A DNA stretch of 64,000 nt from Iamia sp038233075 (GTDB lineage Bacteria; Actinomycetota; Acidimicrobiia; Acidimicrobiales; Iamiaceae), in contig JBBSMQ010000011.1 of NCBI GenBank assembly GCA_038233075.1, positions 62,001-126,000 of the forward strand, read 5' to 3'. A program made the position numbers and the translations under genes. The notes beneath the pieces are model-generated. The model saw only the letters and a program-made list of their open reading frames with translations, was not told the origin of the DNA and searched no databases. Of this stretch, positions 42,414 through 50,406 are shown one piece after another (the first letter of the stretch is position 1; every line of letters starts with the position of its first letter).

Positions 42414-42656
42414 GTGTCGACCTACTCTCTTGCCGTGATGTGGATCTGGACCGGCGCCGTGCTGGCCACCCTCGTGGGCCTGGCCCTGGCCTGGCGGGCC
42501 GTGGCTCGGGCCGACGCTGCCGTCGTGGCCCTGGGCGCCGCCAGCGATGGAGCGGTCGCCCTGTCGGTGCCGACCGCCGCCGTGCGTGACGAGGTGGCGA
42601 TGACGGCGCAGGCCCGTGCTGACCTGACCGTCCGGTCGGTCGACCCCTCCCGCTGA
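42414..42656 (+). CDS. small single-TM protein (80 aa)
   Basis: 80 residues from GTG. One N-terminal membrane helix (VMWIWTGAVLATLVGLALAW) is followed by an Ala/Val-rich soluble tail. It sits between the zinc-ribbon gene and tatA. Nothing in the sequence assigns a function. Codon use fits its neighbours. Confidence 0.5.
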   Translation: MSTYSLAVMWIWTGAVLATLVGLALAWRAVARADAAVVALGAASDGAVALSVPTAAVRDEVAMTAQARADLTVRSVDPSR

Positions 42657-42693
42657 GGGGCCCACCCGCAGGGGTGCCGGTGGGGTCGTTCGG

Positions 42694-42699
42694 TAGGCT
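42694..42699 (+). promoter_or_regulatory. leaderless-type -10 box (TAGGCT) of tatA
   Basis: TAGGCT lies 6 bases before ATG 42706. Confidence 0.6.
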
Positions 42700-42705
42700 C
42701 GTCCC

Positions 42706-43257
42706 ATGTTCAACGTCGGCGGTGGTGAGCTGTTCGCCATCTTGCTCCTGGGCCTGTTGATCCTCGGCCCCGAGCGCCTCCCGAAGGCCATGGGTGAGAT
42801 CGGCAAGTATGTGGCCCAGCTCCGTCGCCTGTCCTCGGGGTTCCAGGACGAGATCCGCCGGGCCATGGACCCCGACGACGCACCGTTCCGGCCCGGCGAG
42901 GAGCGCCTCGGCGCCGGCAACGTCGACGACGAGGTGCGGGTGATCGGGGCCGACGTCGACGAGGAGGTCCGGGTGGTGGGTGCCGACCTCGACGACGAGG
43001 ACGGCGTGATCGACACCTCGGCCACCGAGCACGACCCCCGCCACGCCGCCCTCGACGACGACGAGCCCGTCCCGTCCGACCCACCGTCCCGTCCCGCCGA
43101 CGGGGATCAGCCCGACGAGGGCTGGGTCGCAGAGGACCGGGCCGGAGCGGACGAGACCTCCGACCGCCCTGTCCGCGACGTCCACCCCTCGGACAGCCCC
43201 ACCCGGGTGACCTCCCTCCACGGCCGCGACGAGGGCGGCACCCGAGCTGCGGGCTGA
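42706..43257 (+). CDS. Sec-independent translocase TatA/TatB-type protein
   Basis: 183 residues. One short N-terminal membrane helix (GELFAILLLGLLILGPERLP) has the Gly-Pro hinge typical of TatA/TatB. An amphipathic helix follows (KAMGEIGKYVAQLRRLSSGF). The remainder is a long disordered Asp/Glu/Pro-rich tail with a repeated valine-rich motif (DEVRVIGADVDEEVRVVGAD). The Glu and Pro in the hinge and the tail length favour a TatB-like role. It is upstream of tatC by 12 bp. Confidence 0.9.
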   Translation: MFNVGGGELFAILLLGLLILGPERLPKAMGEIGKYVAQLRRLSSGFQDEIRRAMDPDDAPFRPGEERLGAGNVDDEVRVIGADVDEEVRVVGADLDDEDGVIDTSATEHDPRHAALDDDEPVPSDPPSRPADGDQPDEGWVAEDRAGADETSDRPVRDVHPSDSPTRVTSLHGRDEGGTRAAG

Positions 43258-43269
43258 CCGCCCCCCGTC

Positions 43270-44070
43270 ATGAGCGCCGAGACGACCCCCCGCATGGACA
43301 CCGAGGCCGGGAACATGTCCCTGGTCGAGCACATCGCGGAGCTCCGGACCCGGCTCATGCGGGCCCTCTACGCGGTGGGCATCGGGGCCGTGGTGGCCTG
43401 GTTCCTCTACCAGCCCATCTTCGACCTGCTACTGGGTCCGCTGCGCTCCACCGCCCCCGACGACAACCTCGTCGACGCCCTGTCCGGTGGTGCGCTGCTG
43501 GCCGACGGGCCTCTGACCGGCTTCCAGATCCGCATCCAGCTCACGACCTACGCCGGGATCATGTTCGCCATGCCCATGATCCTGTGGCAGCTCTGGAAGT
43601 TCGTGTCACCCGGCCTCTACGAGAACGAGAAGCGCTACGGCGTCACGTTCATGACCGTGGGCACCGTCCTGTTCGCCACCGGCGCGGCCATCGCCTTCTG
43701 GACCCTGCCCAAGGCCCTCGAGTTCCTGCAGTCCATCGGGGGCGACGGCAACTTCGTCGAGTTCTACACGCCCCAGAAGTACCTGAAGCTGATCGTCTTC
43801 ATGATGCTGGCCTTTGGCATCGGCTTCGAGTTCCCGCTCATCGTGACCACCCTCAACGTCCTCGGCGCGGTCACGACCGACACCCTGCGTCGCATCCGGC
43901 GCTACGTGATCGTGATCGTGGCCGTCTTCGTGGCGGTCGCCACCCCCTCGGGCGACCCGATCAGCATGCTGGCCCTAACGATCCCCATGTGCCTCCTCTA
44001 CGAGGTCTCCATCATCATCGGCCGGGTCCGGGACCGGAGGCGCAGGAGGGCAGAGGCGGCTGCCGCGTGA
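43270..44070 (+). CDS. tatC: Sec-independent translocase TatC
   Basis: 266-residue polytopic membrane protein, core of the twin-arginine translocon. The signature LVEHIAELRTRLMRAL is at the N-terminus. Six membrane helices are visible, with VSPGLYENEKRYGVTFM in the second loop and FGIGFEFPLIVTTLNVLG near the fourth helix. The C-terminus is basic (RDRRRRRAEAA). The stop overlaps the helicase GTG (GTGA). Forms the Tat system with the gene at 42706. Confidence 0.95.
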   Translation: MSAETTPRMDTEAGNMSLVEHIAELRTRLMRALYAVGIGAVVAWFLYQPIFDLLLGPLRSTAPDDNLVDALSGGALLADGPLTGFQIRIQLTTYAGIMFAMPMILWQLWKFVSPGLYENEKRYGVTFMTVGTVLFATGAAIAFWTLPKALEFLQSIGGDGNFVEFYTPQKYLKLIVFMMLAFGIGFEFPLIVTTLNVLGAVTTDTLRRIRRYVIVIVAVFVAVATPSGDPISMLALTIPMCLLYEVSIIIGRVRDRRRRRAEAAAA

Positions 44071-46730
44071 CCGCCACGGGCGGCCACGATGGGTACCCCG
44101 CCGCGTCGACGTCGGAGGACAGGGGCTTCACCCTCGACCCCTTCCAGCGCGAGGCCATCGCCGCCGTCGACGAGGGGGCGTCGGTCCTCGTCGCCGCACC
44201 CACCGGGTCGGGCAAGACGGTGGTCGCCGACCACGGCGTCGACCGGGCCCTGGCTCAGGGTCGGAAGGCCTTCTACACCACCCCGATCAAGGCCCTCTCC
44301 AACCAGAAGTTCGCCGACCTCCGGGCCCGCCACGGGGCCGCCCGGGTGGGGTTGGTCACCGGCGACACCACGGTCAACAGCACCGCGCCGGTGCTGGTCA
44401 TGACCACCGAGGTACTGCGCAACATGCTCTACGCCCGGTCTCCCGCCCTCGACGGGCTGGGCCTGGTCGTCCTCGACGAGGTGCACTACCTCCAGGACCG
44501 CTACCGGGGTCCGGTCTGGGAGGAGGTCATCATCCACCTGCCATCCTCGGTCCGCCTCGTCGCCCTGTCGGCCACGGTCTCCAACGCCGAGGAGCTGGCG
44601 GCGTGGATCGAGGCGGTGCGCGGCCGGACGGTGACGGTGGTGGAGCACCGGCGACCGGTCGAGCTCTCCAACCTCTACGCGGCCCGCGACCGGGCCACGC
44701 GGGACATGGTCGTCCTCCCGGTGGTGGTCGACGGCGAGCCCAACCCGGTGGGGGAGAAGCTCGATGCCGAGAGCCTGACGTCCCGGCGCGACCACCGGTC
44801 CCGCAGCCGGCGCCGCTACGCCACCCCCCGCCGCCTGGAGGTGGTGGAGCACCTGGAGGAGGAGAACCTGCTGCCGGCCATCTGCTTCGTGTTCAGCCGG
44901 CGGGGCTGCGACGACGCGGCCCGGGGCCTGCTGGAGGCCGGCGTCCGCCTCACCGACCCGGCGGAGCGGCGCCGCATCCGGGTCATCGCCGAGGCCCACA
45001 CCGCGTTGCTCAGCGAGGCTGACCTGGACGTGCTCGACCACGACCTGTGGCTGGCCCAGCTGGAGCAGGGCATCGCCGCCCACCATGCCGGCATGGTGCC
45101 GCCCTTCAAGGAAGCGGTGGAGGCCTGCTTCGTGCAGGGCCTGGTCAAGGTGGTCTTCGCCACCGAGACCCTCGCCCTCGGCATCAACATGCCGGCCCGG
45201 TCGGTGGTCATCGAGACCCTCTCGAAGTTCACGGGCGAGGCCCACGAGCCCCTCACCCCCGGCCAGTACACCCAGCTCACCGGCCGCGCCGGGCGACGAG
45301 GGATCGACTCCGTGGGCCGGGCGCTGGTGCTCTGGAGCCCCTTCACCCGGTTCCAACAGGTCGCCGACCTGGTGATGAGCCGCCGCTTCGACCTGCGCTC
45401 AGCCTTCCGGCCGACCTTCAACATGGCCGCCAACCTGGTCCGGCGCCACCCCCGGGAAGAGGCCCACCGCCTGCTCGACCGGTCCTTCGCCCAGTTCCAG
45501 TCCGATCGCAGCGTCGTGCGCCTCCGGACCCGGCGCGACACCCGGGAGGCCGCCCTCGACCGCCTGGTCGACGAGGCCCACTGCGACCGGGGTGACGTGG
45601 AGGAGTACCGGCGTCTGCGCCGCCGCGACGACGAGGTCCGGCGGGGGACGGCGTCGCGCCACGATGTCCTGACCGCGCTGGCCCGACTCCGACCCGGCGA
45701 TGTGGTGTGGCTCGGCGGCTCCCGCCTGGCCGTGCTCTCGGTGGGCTGGCGGGGTGCGGAGCGAGGTCGGCTCCACGCCGTCGACGACCGCGGCCGGGCC
45801 CGCACCATCGGCAGCGACGACATCCACGAGGTCCTCGCGCGGGCCGGCGAGGTGGAGCTCCCGCTGCCCTACGCGCCCAACAACCGGGCCTTCCAGCACG
45901 AGGTGGCCGAGAGCCTGGCCCGGGTCCGGGGGGCTCGGCGCAAGGGCAGGGATCAGAACGGGCAGCACCCGGGCGACGCGGTGGCACCCGGTCATCCCGT
46001 GGCGTCGTGCCCCGACGCGTCCGCCCACCTGCGTGCTCTCGGCCAGGCCGACCGGGTGCGGCGCGAGCTGGCCGACATCGACCGACGGATCGAGGGCTCG
46101 GCCGGGTCGGTGTCGCGCGAGCTCGATGCCGTGCTCGGTGTGCTGGAGCGCCGGGGGATGGTGGAGGGGTGGTCGCTGACGGCGCGGGGCGCCCTCCTCG
46201 TCCGGATCTTCCACGAGTGCGATCTGCTCATCGCCGACTGCCTGGCCGCCGGCCTCCTCGACGGGCTCGATCCCGCGGCCCTGGCGGGGGTGGTGTCGTG
46301 CTTCACCTACGAGCACCGCAGCAAGGTGCCACCGCCCCCACCCTGGTTCCCGGATCGTCACACCCGCCAGCAGGTGGAGGCGGTGATGGCCCGGGCCGAC
46401 GGGCTGCGAGCCGAGGAGCACGACGCCGGTCTGCCCGGCACCCGTGCCCCCGATCCCACCTTCCTGCGCGTCGCCCACGCCTGGGCGTCGGGCCGTGACC
46501 TCGACGCCGTGCTCGACGACGAGGAGATGACCGGCGGTGACTTCGTCCGCAACGTGCGCCAGCTGATCGACCTGTTGCGCCAGATCGGCGACGCCGCCGC
46601 CGACCCGGCCACCAGCCGGTCGGCCCGGGCCGGGGCCGAGGCGCTGCAGCGGGGGGTGGTGGCCGCCTCGTCGCTGGCCACCACCGGGGGACACAGCCCC
46701 AGTCCCGCCGCGCCGGCCGAGGTCCGGTGA
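44067..46730 (+). CDS. helY: Ski2/Mtr4-like DEAD/DEAH-box RNA helicase (HelY type)
   Basis: 887-residue superfamily 2 helicase. Motif I is VLVAAPTGSGKTVVADH, Ia FYTTPIKALSNQKF, II VVLDEVHYLQDRYRG, III VALSATVSNAEEL, then the RecA2 domain with HHAGMVPPFKEAVE and VVFATETLALGINMPARSV and motif VI TGRAGRRGIDSVG. The C-terminal part (from about residue 690) is the DSHCT region with FRNVRQLIDLLRQIGD-like FVRNVRQLIDLLRQI. Actinobacteria carry this gene next to tatC; a role in RNA metabolism is inferred. Coupled to tatC by GTGA and to the next gene by GTGA. Confidence 0.93.
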   Translation: MTATGGHDGYPAASTSEDRGFTLDPFQREAIAAVDEGASVLVAAPTGSGKTVVADHGVDRALAQGRKAFYTTPIKALSNQKFADLRARHGAARVGLVTGDTTVNSTAPVLVMTTEVLRNMLYARSPALDGLGLVVLDEVHYLQDRYRGPVWEEVIIHLPSSVRLVALSATVSNAEELAAWIEAVRGRTVTVVEHRRPVELSNLYAARDRATRDMVVLPVVVDGEPNPVGEKLDAESLTSRRDHRSRSRRRYATPRRLEVVEHLEEENLLPAICFVFSRRGCDDAARGLLEAGVRLTDPAERRRIRVIAEAHTALLSEADLDVLDHDLWLAQLEQGIAAHHAGMVPPFKEAVEACFVQGLVKVVFATETLALGINMPARSVVIETLSKFTGEAHEPLTPGQYTQLTGRAGRRGIDSVGRALVLWSPFTRFQQVADLVMSRRFDLRSAFRPTFNMAANLVRRHPREEAHRLLDRSFAQFQSDRSVVRLRTRRDTREAALDRLVDEAHCDRGDVEEYRRLRRRDDEVRRGTASRHDVLTALARLRPGDVVWLGGSRLAVLSVGWRGAERGRLHAVDDRGRARTIGSDDIHEVLARAGEVELPLPYAPNNRAFQHEVAESLARVRGARRKGRDQNGQHPGDAVAPGHPVASCPDASAHLRALGQADRVRRELADIDRRIEGSAGSVSRELDAVLGVLERRGMVEGWSLTARGALLVRIFHECDLLIADCLAAGLLDGLDPAALAGVVSCFTYEHRSKVPPPPPWFPDRHTRQQVEAVMARADGLRAEEHDAGLPGTRAPDPTFLRVAHAWASGRDLDAVLDDEEMTGGDFVRNVRQLIDLLRQIGDAAADPATSRSARAGAEALQRGVVAASSLATTGGHSPSPAAPAEVR

Positions 46731-47335
46731 CCGTCGAACGGGGTCGCGACTGGGGCGGCGTGGGCCCCGCCCCCGAGGGCCTGGTGGCGGTGCACTCCGA
46801 CGCCGAGGCGCGCGCCGTCCTGGAGGAAGCACGGCGGGCCTCGGAGCCCCTCCCCACCCTCGGACTCCTGGGCGGCGACCTGTGCCGCACGGTCGGCGGC
46901 CGGGGCGACGAGGCCCGGCTCCGCGACGCCCCCACCCTGCTCACCGTGGATCTCGGCGTCGTCCTCCTCGACGGCCGGGTCCACCTGTTCGTCGCCCACC
47001 TGGTGCTGCGCCGGTCGTGGTGGCGGGGCCGGGTCGTCGCCCTCATGAACGCCGAGCACCTGGGCCCGTGGGACGTGGCCCCCCGGGCCCATCCGGGTGA
47101 CGGGCGCCTCGACCTGCTCGACGGCGACCTGTCCCTCGGCGACCGGTGGAAGGCTCGCCGCCGCCTCCCCTCCGGCACCCACGTCCCCCATCCGGATCTC
47201 GTCGCGCGGCGGGTCGCGGCGTGGACGGTCGAGCTGGACCGTCCCACCGGCGCCTGGCTCGACGGGGAGCGGGTGGGCGAGGCCCGCACCGTCGCCGCGC
47301 GCCTCGAGCCCGACGCCGTGTCGGTGGCGATCTGA
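46727..47335 (+). CDS. protein resembling the C-terminal half of lipid/diacylglycerol kinases
   Basis: 202 residues from a GTG that overlaps the helicase stop. The last 100 residues (RLDLLDGDLSLGDRWKARRR, LPSGTHVPHPDLVARRVAAW, PTGAWLDGERVGEARTVAAR) look like the beta-sandwich C-terminal domain of YegS/DAGK-type kinases. The N-terminal nucleotide-binding GGDGT domain is replaced by about 70 unrelated residues (LGLLGGDLCRTVGGRGDEAR), so it is not a complete lipid kinase. It could be an accessory protein. Assignment is moderate. Confidence 0.6.
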   Translation: MTVERGRDWGGVGPAPEGLVAVHSDAEARAVLEEARRASEPLPTLGLLGGDLCRTVGGRGDEARLRDAPTLLTVDLGVVLLDGRVHLFVAHLVLRRSWWRGRVVALMNAEHLGPWDVAPRAHPGDGRLDLLDGDLSLGDRWKARRRLPSGTHVPHPDLVARRVAAWTVELDRPTGAWLDGERVGEARTVAARLEPDAVSVAI

Positions 47336-47396
47336 CCCCCGGTCGGATGGGTGCCCACCCCCGCCTCGGCGACGACCCCGGCCCTCGGTGATCACC

Positions 47397-47402
47397 TAGC
47401 GT
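47397..47402 (+). promoter_or_regulatory. leaderless-type -10 box (TAGCGT)
   Basis: TAGCGT lies 6 bases before ATG 47409, pointing to that ATG as the true start of the lipoprotein gene, although it is one base out of frame with the rest. Confidence 0.5.
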
Positions 47403-47408
47403 CGGGGC

Positions 47409-48165
47409 ATGCGGGCGACGACGGGGTGCTCGGGGGCTGGTCGTGCTCGCAGCCCTGGCCGTCGCCCTGCCGGCCATGGTGAGCGGGTGCAGCCTCTCCG
47501 ACGTGCTGGTGGTCGTGGCCGGCCGGGACGCCAACGGCACCCTGGTGGTCGGGTCGACGGACTGCAGCTTCGGCGGCGAACGGGCCGACGAGATGCGGCT
47601 GGTGCACCTGACCGAGGGCTTCGGACGGACGGTGCTCTGGTCGGTGGGGAACGGCCCGACCGATCCGGTGGGGATCTCGTCGGGCCCGGCCCAGGGTCCG
47701 CCCCGCGCCCCCGTCCCGACCCGCCTGGACGAGGTCCGCCTCGTCGCGGTGGGAGACCCTGATCCCGTCGGTTGGCAGGTCCAGACCGAGCTCACCGAGC
47801 CCATCCCCGAGGACGGGCAGCTCCTCGTGGAGGTCGACCAGGAGACCATCGAGACCACCATCACCACACGGCTCGACGTGCCGCCGGACCGGGCTCCGGA
47901 CCGCTTCGTCGCCGAGGTGGACGGGACGAGCTACGACCACATCTCGGCCGCCGACCTGGCCGCGAAGATCGCTCAGCGGTGCCACGAGGCCGACGGCCTT
48001 GACGGCGGGCGGTTCCTCGTCGTCGTGGGCGGCTCCGGCGCCGTCGTCGCCGCCCTCGGGCTGGTCGCCGGCATCCTGACGGTGCGCCAGTACCGCCGTG
48101 CCGGTCGCGCCGTCGCCGACCGCCGTGCGGCCACGGGCTTGCCGGGCCAGGGGTGGGTGCCCTAG
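47409..48165 (+). CDS. lipoprotein/membrane protein, apparent frameshift after codon 5
   Basis: Removing one G from the run at 47423..47426 joins ATG 47409 to the long frame and gives MRATTGARGLVVLAALA and then MVSGC, a complete lipoprotein signal. As written, the frame is broken, and the longest clean product begins at GTG 47443 (240 aa) without basic residues. The mature region is beta-rich (VVVAGRDANGTLVVGSTDCS, WQVQTELTEPIPEDGQLL) and a second membrane helix lies near the C-terminus (VVVGGSGAVVAALGLVAGIL) before a basic tail. Either a sequencing error in a G-run or a real early frameshift. Function unknown. Confidence 0.7.
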
Positions 48166-48174
48166 GGAGCGGGC

Positions 48175-49161
48175 ATGGACGCGTGGATGCTCGACGAGGC
48201 CCCCGGCGAGTACCGGTGGGGGACCCTGCCCGACCCGGAGCCGGCGGCGGGCGAGGTGCGGGTGCGGGTGGTGGCCAGCGCCCTCAACCACATGGACCAC
48301 TGGCTGACGGTGGGTCGACCGACGCCCCCCGACTTCCCCCACGTGCCCGGCTGCGACGTGGCCGGTGTCATCGACGGGTGCGGTGAGGGCGTGGTGGGGT
48401 GGTCCGACGGCGACGAGGTGGTCGTCAACCCCACGGTGACGAGCGTCGCGGCGCTGGCCCGGTTCGGCATCGACGCTCCCGCGGCGCCCGGCATGCGCCT
48501 GGTCGGTGAGAACCGTTGGGGCGGCCACGGCACCCACCTGGTGGTCCCCGCTCGCAACCTGGTCACCCGCCCCCAGGTGCGGACCTGGGCCGAGTGCGCC
48601 GCCTACCCGGTGGCCTACTCGACGGCATGGCGGATGCTGCGCCGGGCCCGCCTGCGCGCGGGGGAGACCCTGCTGGTGGTGGGCATCGGCGGCGGGGTCT
48701 CCAACGCCCTGCTGGCGCTCGGTCAGGCGGCCGGGGCGCGGGTCGTGGTGACCTCCCGCGACCCGGCCAAGCGCGACGCGGCCATCGCCCTGGGCGCCGC
48801 CGGCGCGCTCGACTCGGAGGCCGACCGCTGGGACGTGGAGGCCGACGTGGTCGCCGAGAGCGTGGGTGCGGCCACATGGGAGCAATCGCTGCGGGCCCTC
48901 GTGCCCGCGGGACGCCTGGTGGTGTGCGGCGCGACCTCGGGTGGCACCGTGGAGCTGGCGCTGCCCCGGCTCTGGTTCAAGCAGATCGAGGTCATCGGCT
49001 CCACCATGGCGTCCTACGAAGAGTTCGCCGAGGTCACCCGGCTGGTGGAGGCGGGCCTGCCCATCGCCGTCGACAGCGAGCACGGCCTCGACGCCTACCC
49101 CGAGGCGTTGGAGCACCTCCGCGCCGGCGCCATGCAGGGCAAGATCGTCCTCACCCACTGA
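48175..49161 (+). CDS. zinc-type/quinone-oxidoreductase-like medium-chain dehydrogenase
   Basis: 328-residue MDR-superfamily oxidoreductase. The GroES-like domain has RVVASALNHMDHWLTVGRP and VPGCDVAGVIDGCGEGVVGW. The NAD(P)-binding domain has LLVVGIGGGVSNALLALGQ and VVVTSRDPAKRDAAIALGA. The end (AGAMQGKIVLTH) is typical. The usual structural-zinc cysteine cluster is missing and the catalytic Cys is replaced (Asn-His-Met-Asp), so it is probably of the quinone reductase branch. ATG with GGGAG upstream. Confidence 0.88.
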   Translation: MDAWMLDEAPGEYRWGTLPDPEPAAGEVRVRVVASALNHMDHWLTVGRPTPPDFPHVPGCDVAGVIDGCGEGVVGWSDGDEVVVNPTVTSVAALARFGIDAPAAPGMRLVGENRWGGHGTHLVVPARNLVTRPQVRTWAECAAYPVAYSTAWRMLRRARLRAGETLLVVGIGGGVSNALLALGQAAGARVVVTSRDPAKRDAAIALGAAGALDSEADRWDVEADVVAESVGAATWEQSLRALVPAGRLVVCGATSGGTVELALPRLWFKQIEVIGSTMASYEEFAEVTRLVEAGLPIAVDSEHGLDAYPEALEHLRAGAMQGKIVLTH

Positions 49162-49190
49162 CCCCTCGCGAGCAGGGCGCAGACGGTCGG

Positions 49191-49196
49191 TAGCCT
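49191..49196 (+). promoter_or_regulatory. leaderless-type -10 box (TAGCCT) of the M20 gene
   Basis: TAGCCT lies 7 bases before ATG 49204. Confidence 0.55.
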
Positions 49197-49203
49197 CGGG
49201 ACG

Positions 49204-50394
49204 ATGAGCGCTGTCGCCGACGAGGTCAAGGGTCGCATCGACACCGAGGTCGACCGGCTGGCCGATGTCCTGATCGACATCTCCCATCGCATCCACGAAC
49301 GACCCGAGCTGGCGTTCGAGGAGCACCACGCCCACGACACGCTCACCGATGTTCTGGAGACCGAGGGCCTCGCCGTCGAGCGCTCCGCTTACGGCCTGGA
49401 CACCGCCTTCGTGGCGCGCGCCGGCACCGAGGGTCCCACCGTCGTGGTGTGCTGCGAGTACGACGCCCTGCCCGGCCTGGGCCACGCCTGCGGGCACAAC
49501 ATCATCGCCGCCGCGGGACTCGGGGCGGGACTGGCTGCGGCCGCAGTGGCCGCCGACGCCGGCGGCCGGGTGCTGATCCTCGGCACCCCGGGGGAGGAGG
49601 GGGGCGGGGGCAAGCAGCTGATGATCGATGCCGGTGCCCTGGAGGGAGTCGATGCCGCAGTGATGGTCCACCCCGCCGGGGCCGACCTCCGCACCATGGA
49701 CAGCCTGGCCATCCAGCGGGTCACCGTCACCTACTCCGGCCACGCGGCCCACGCCGCGGCGGCACCCGAGCGGGGCCGCAACGCCCTCGACGCGGCCGTG
49801 TTGGGCTACGTGAACGTGGCCGCCCTGCGCCAGCACATCGGCGCGGCCGAACGCATCCACGGCATCTTCCTGGAGGCGGGCGACGCCGCCAACATCGTCC
49901 CCGACCGCACCCGGGCCCAGTGGTACGTGCGGTCGCCCACCAAGGAGGGGCTCGACGCTCTGCGCGACCGGGTCACGGCGTGCCTGGCCGCCGGCGCCGA
50001 TGCGGCCGGCTGCACCATGGACATGGACTGGTACGAGCCTGCCTACGACGAGCTGGTGGGCCTCGACTCCTTCGACGACCTCTACGTCGCCAACGCCGGC
50101 CGGGTGGGACGCACCCCGGCCCGCCCCGGCGATCCCGGCGTTGCTCCGGTCCTCGGGTCCACCGACATGGGCAACGTGAGCCAGCACGTGCCCTCGATCC
50201 ATCCCATGATCGCGGTCTCGCCCCCGGACGTGGCCATCCACACCAAGGCCTTCGTGGGCCACGCTCGGGGCCCGGAGGGCGACCGGGCCGTCCTCGACGG
50301 GGCCAGGTCCCTGGCCGCCACCGTGGCCGACCTCTGGCTCGACCCCGACGCTCTGGCCCGGGTCCAGGCCGACTTCGCCGACCGTCGACGCTGA
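49204..50394 (+). CDS. M20-family amidohydrolase/peptidase
   Basis: 396-residue zinc amidohydrolase of the M20 family, AbgB-like branch that includes aminobenzoyl-glutamate and aminoacylase-type enzymes. The first metal site is VVVCCEYDALPGLGHACGHN and the catalytic Glu is in LGTPGEEGGGGKQLMID. The dimerisation domain contains VTYSGHAAHAAAAPERGRN. The last motif is GSTDMGNVSQHVPSIHPM. No signal peptide, hence cytoplasmic. Substrate not determined. It is convergent with the HelD-like gene (12-bp gap). Confidence 0.9.
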   Translation: MSAVADEVKGRIDTEVDRLADVLIDISHRIHERPELAFEEHHAHDTLTDVLETEGLAVERSAYGLDTAFVARAGTEGPTVVVCCEYDALPGLGHACGHNIIAAAGLGAGLAAAAVAADAGGRVLILGTPGEEGGGGKQLMIDAGALEGVDAAVMVHPAGADLRTMDSLAIQRVTVTYSGHAAHAAAAPERGRNALDAAVLGYVNVAALRQHIGAAERIHGIFLEAGDAANIVPDRTRAQWYVRSPTKEGLDALRDRVTACLAAGADAAGCTMDMDWYEPAYDELVGLDSFDDLYVANAGRVGRTPARPGDPGVAPVLGSTDMGNVSQHVPSIHPMIAVSPPDVAIHTKAFVGHARGPEGDRAVLDGARSLAATVADLWLDPDALARVQADFADRRR

Positions 50395-50406
50395 CCCCGA
50401 GCCCCG

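Noticed and set aside
42706..43257. Calling the Tat gene strictly tatA or strictly tatB
   Set aside because: The helix and hinge fit both; without alignment or a second paralogue in the window the choice is not secure, so no symbol was given.
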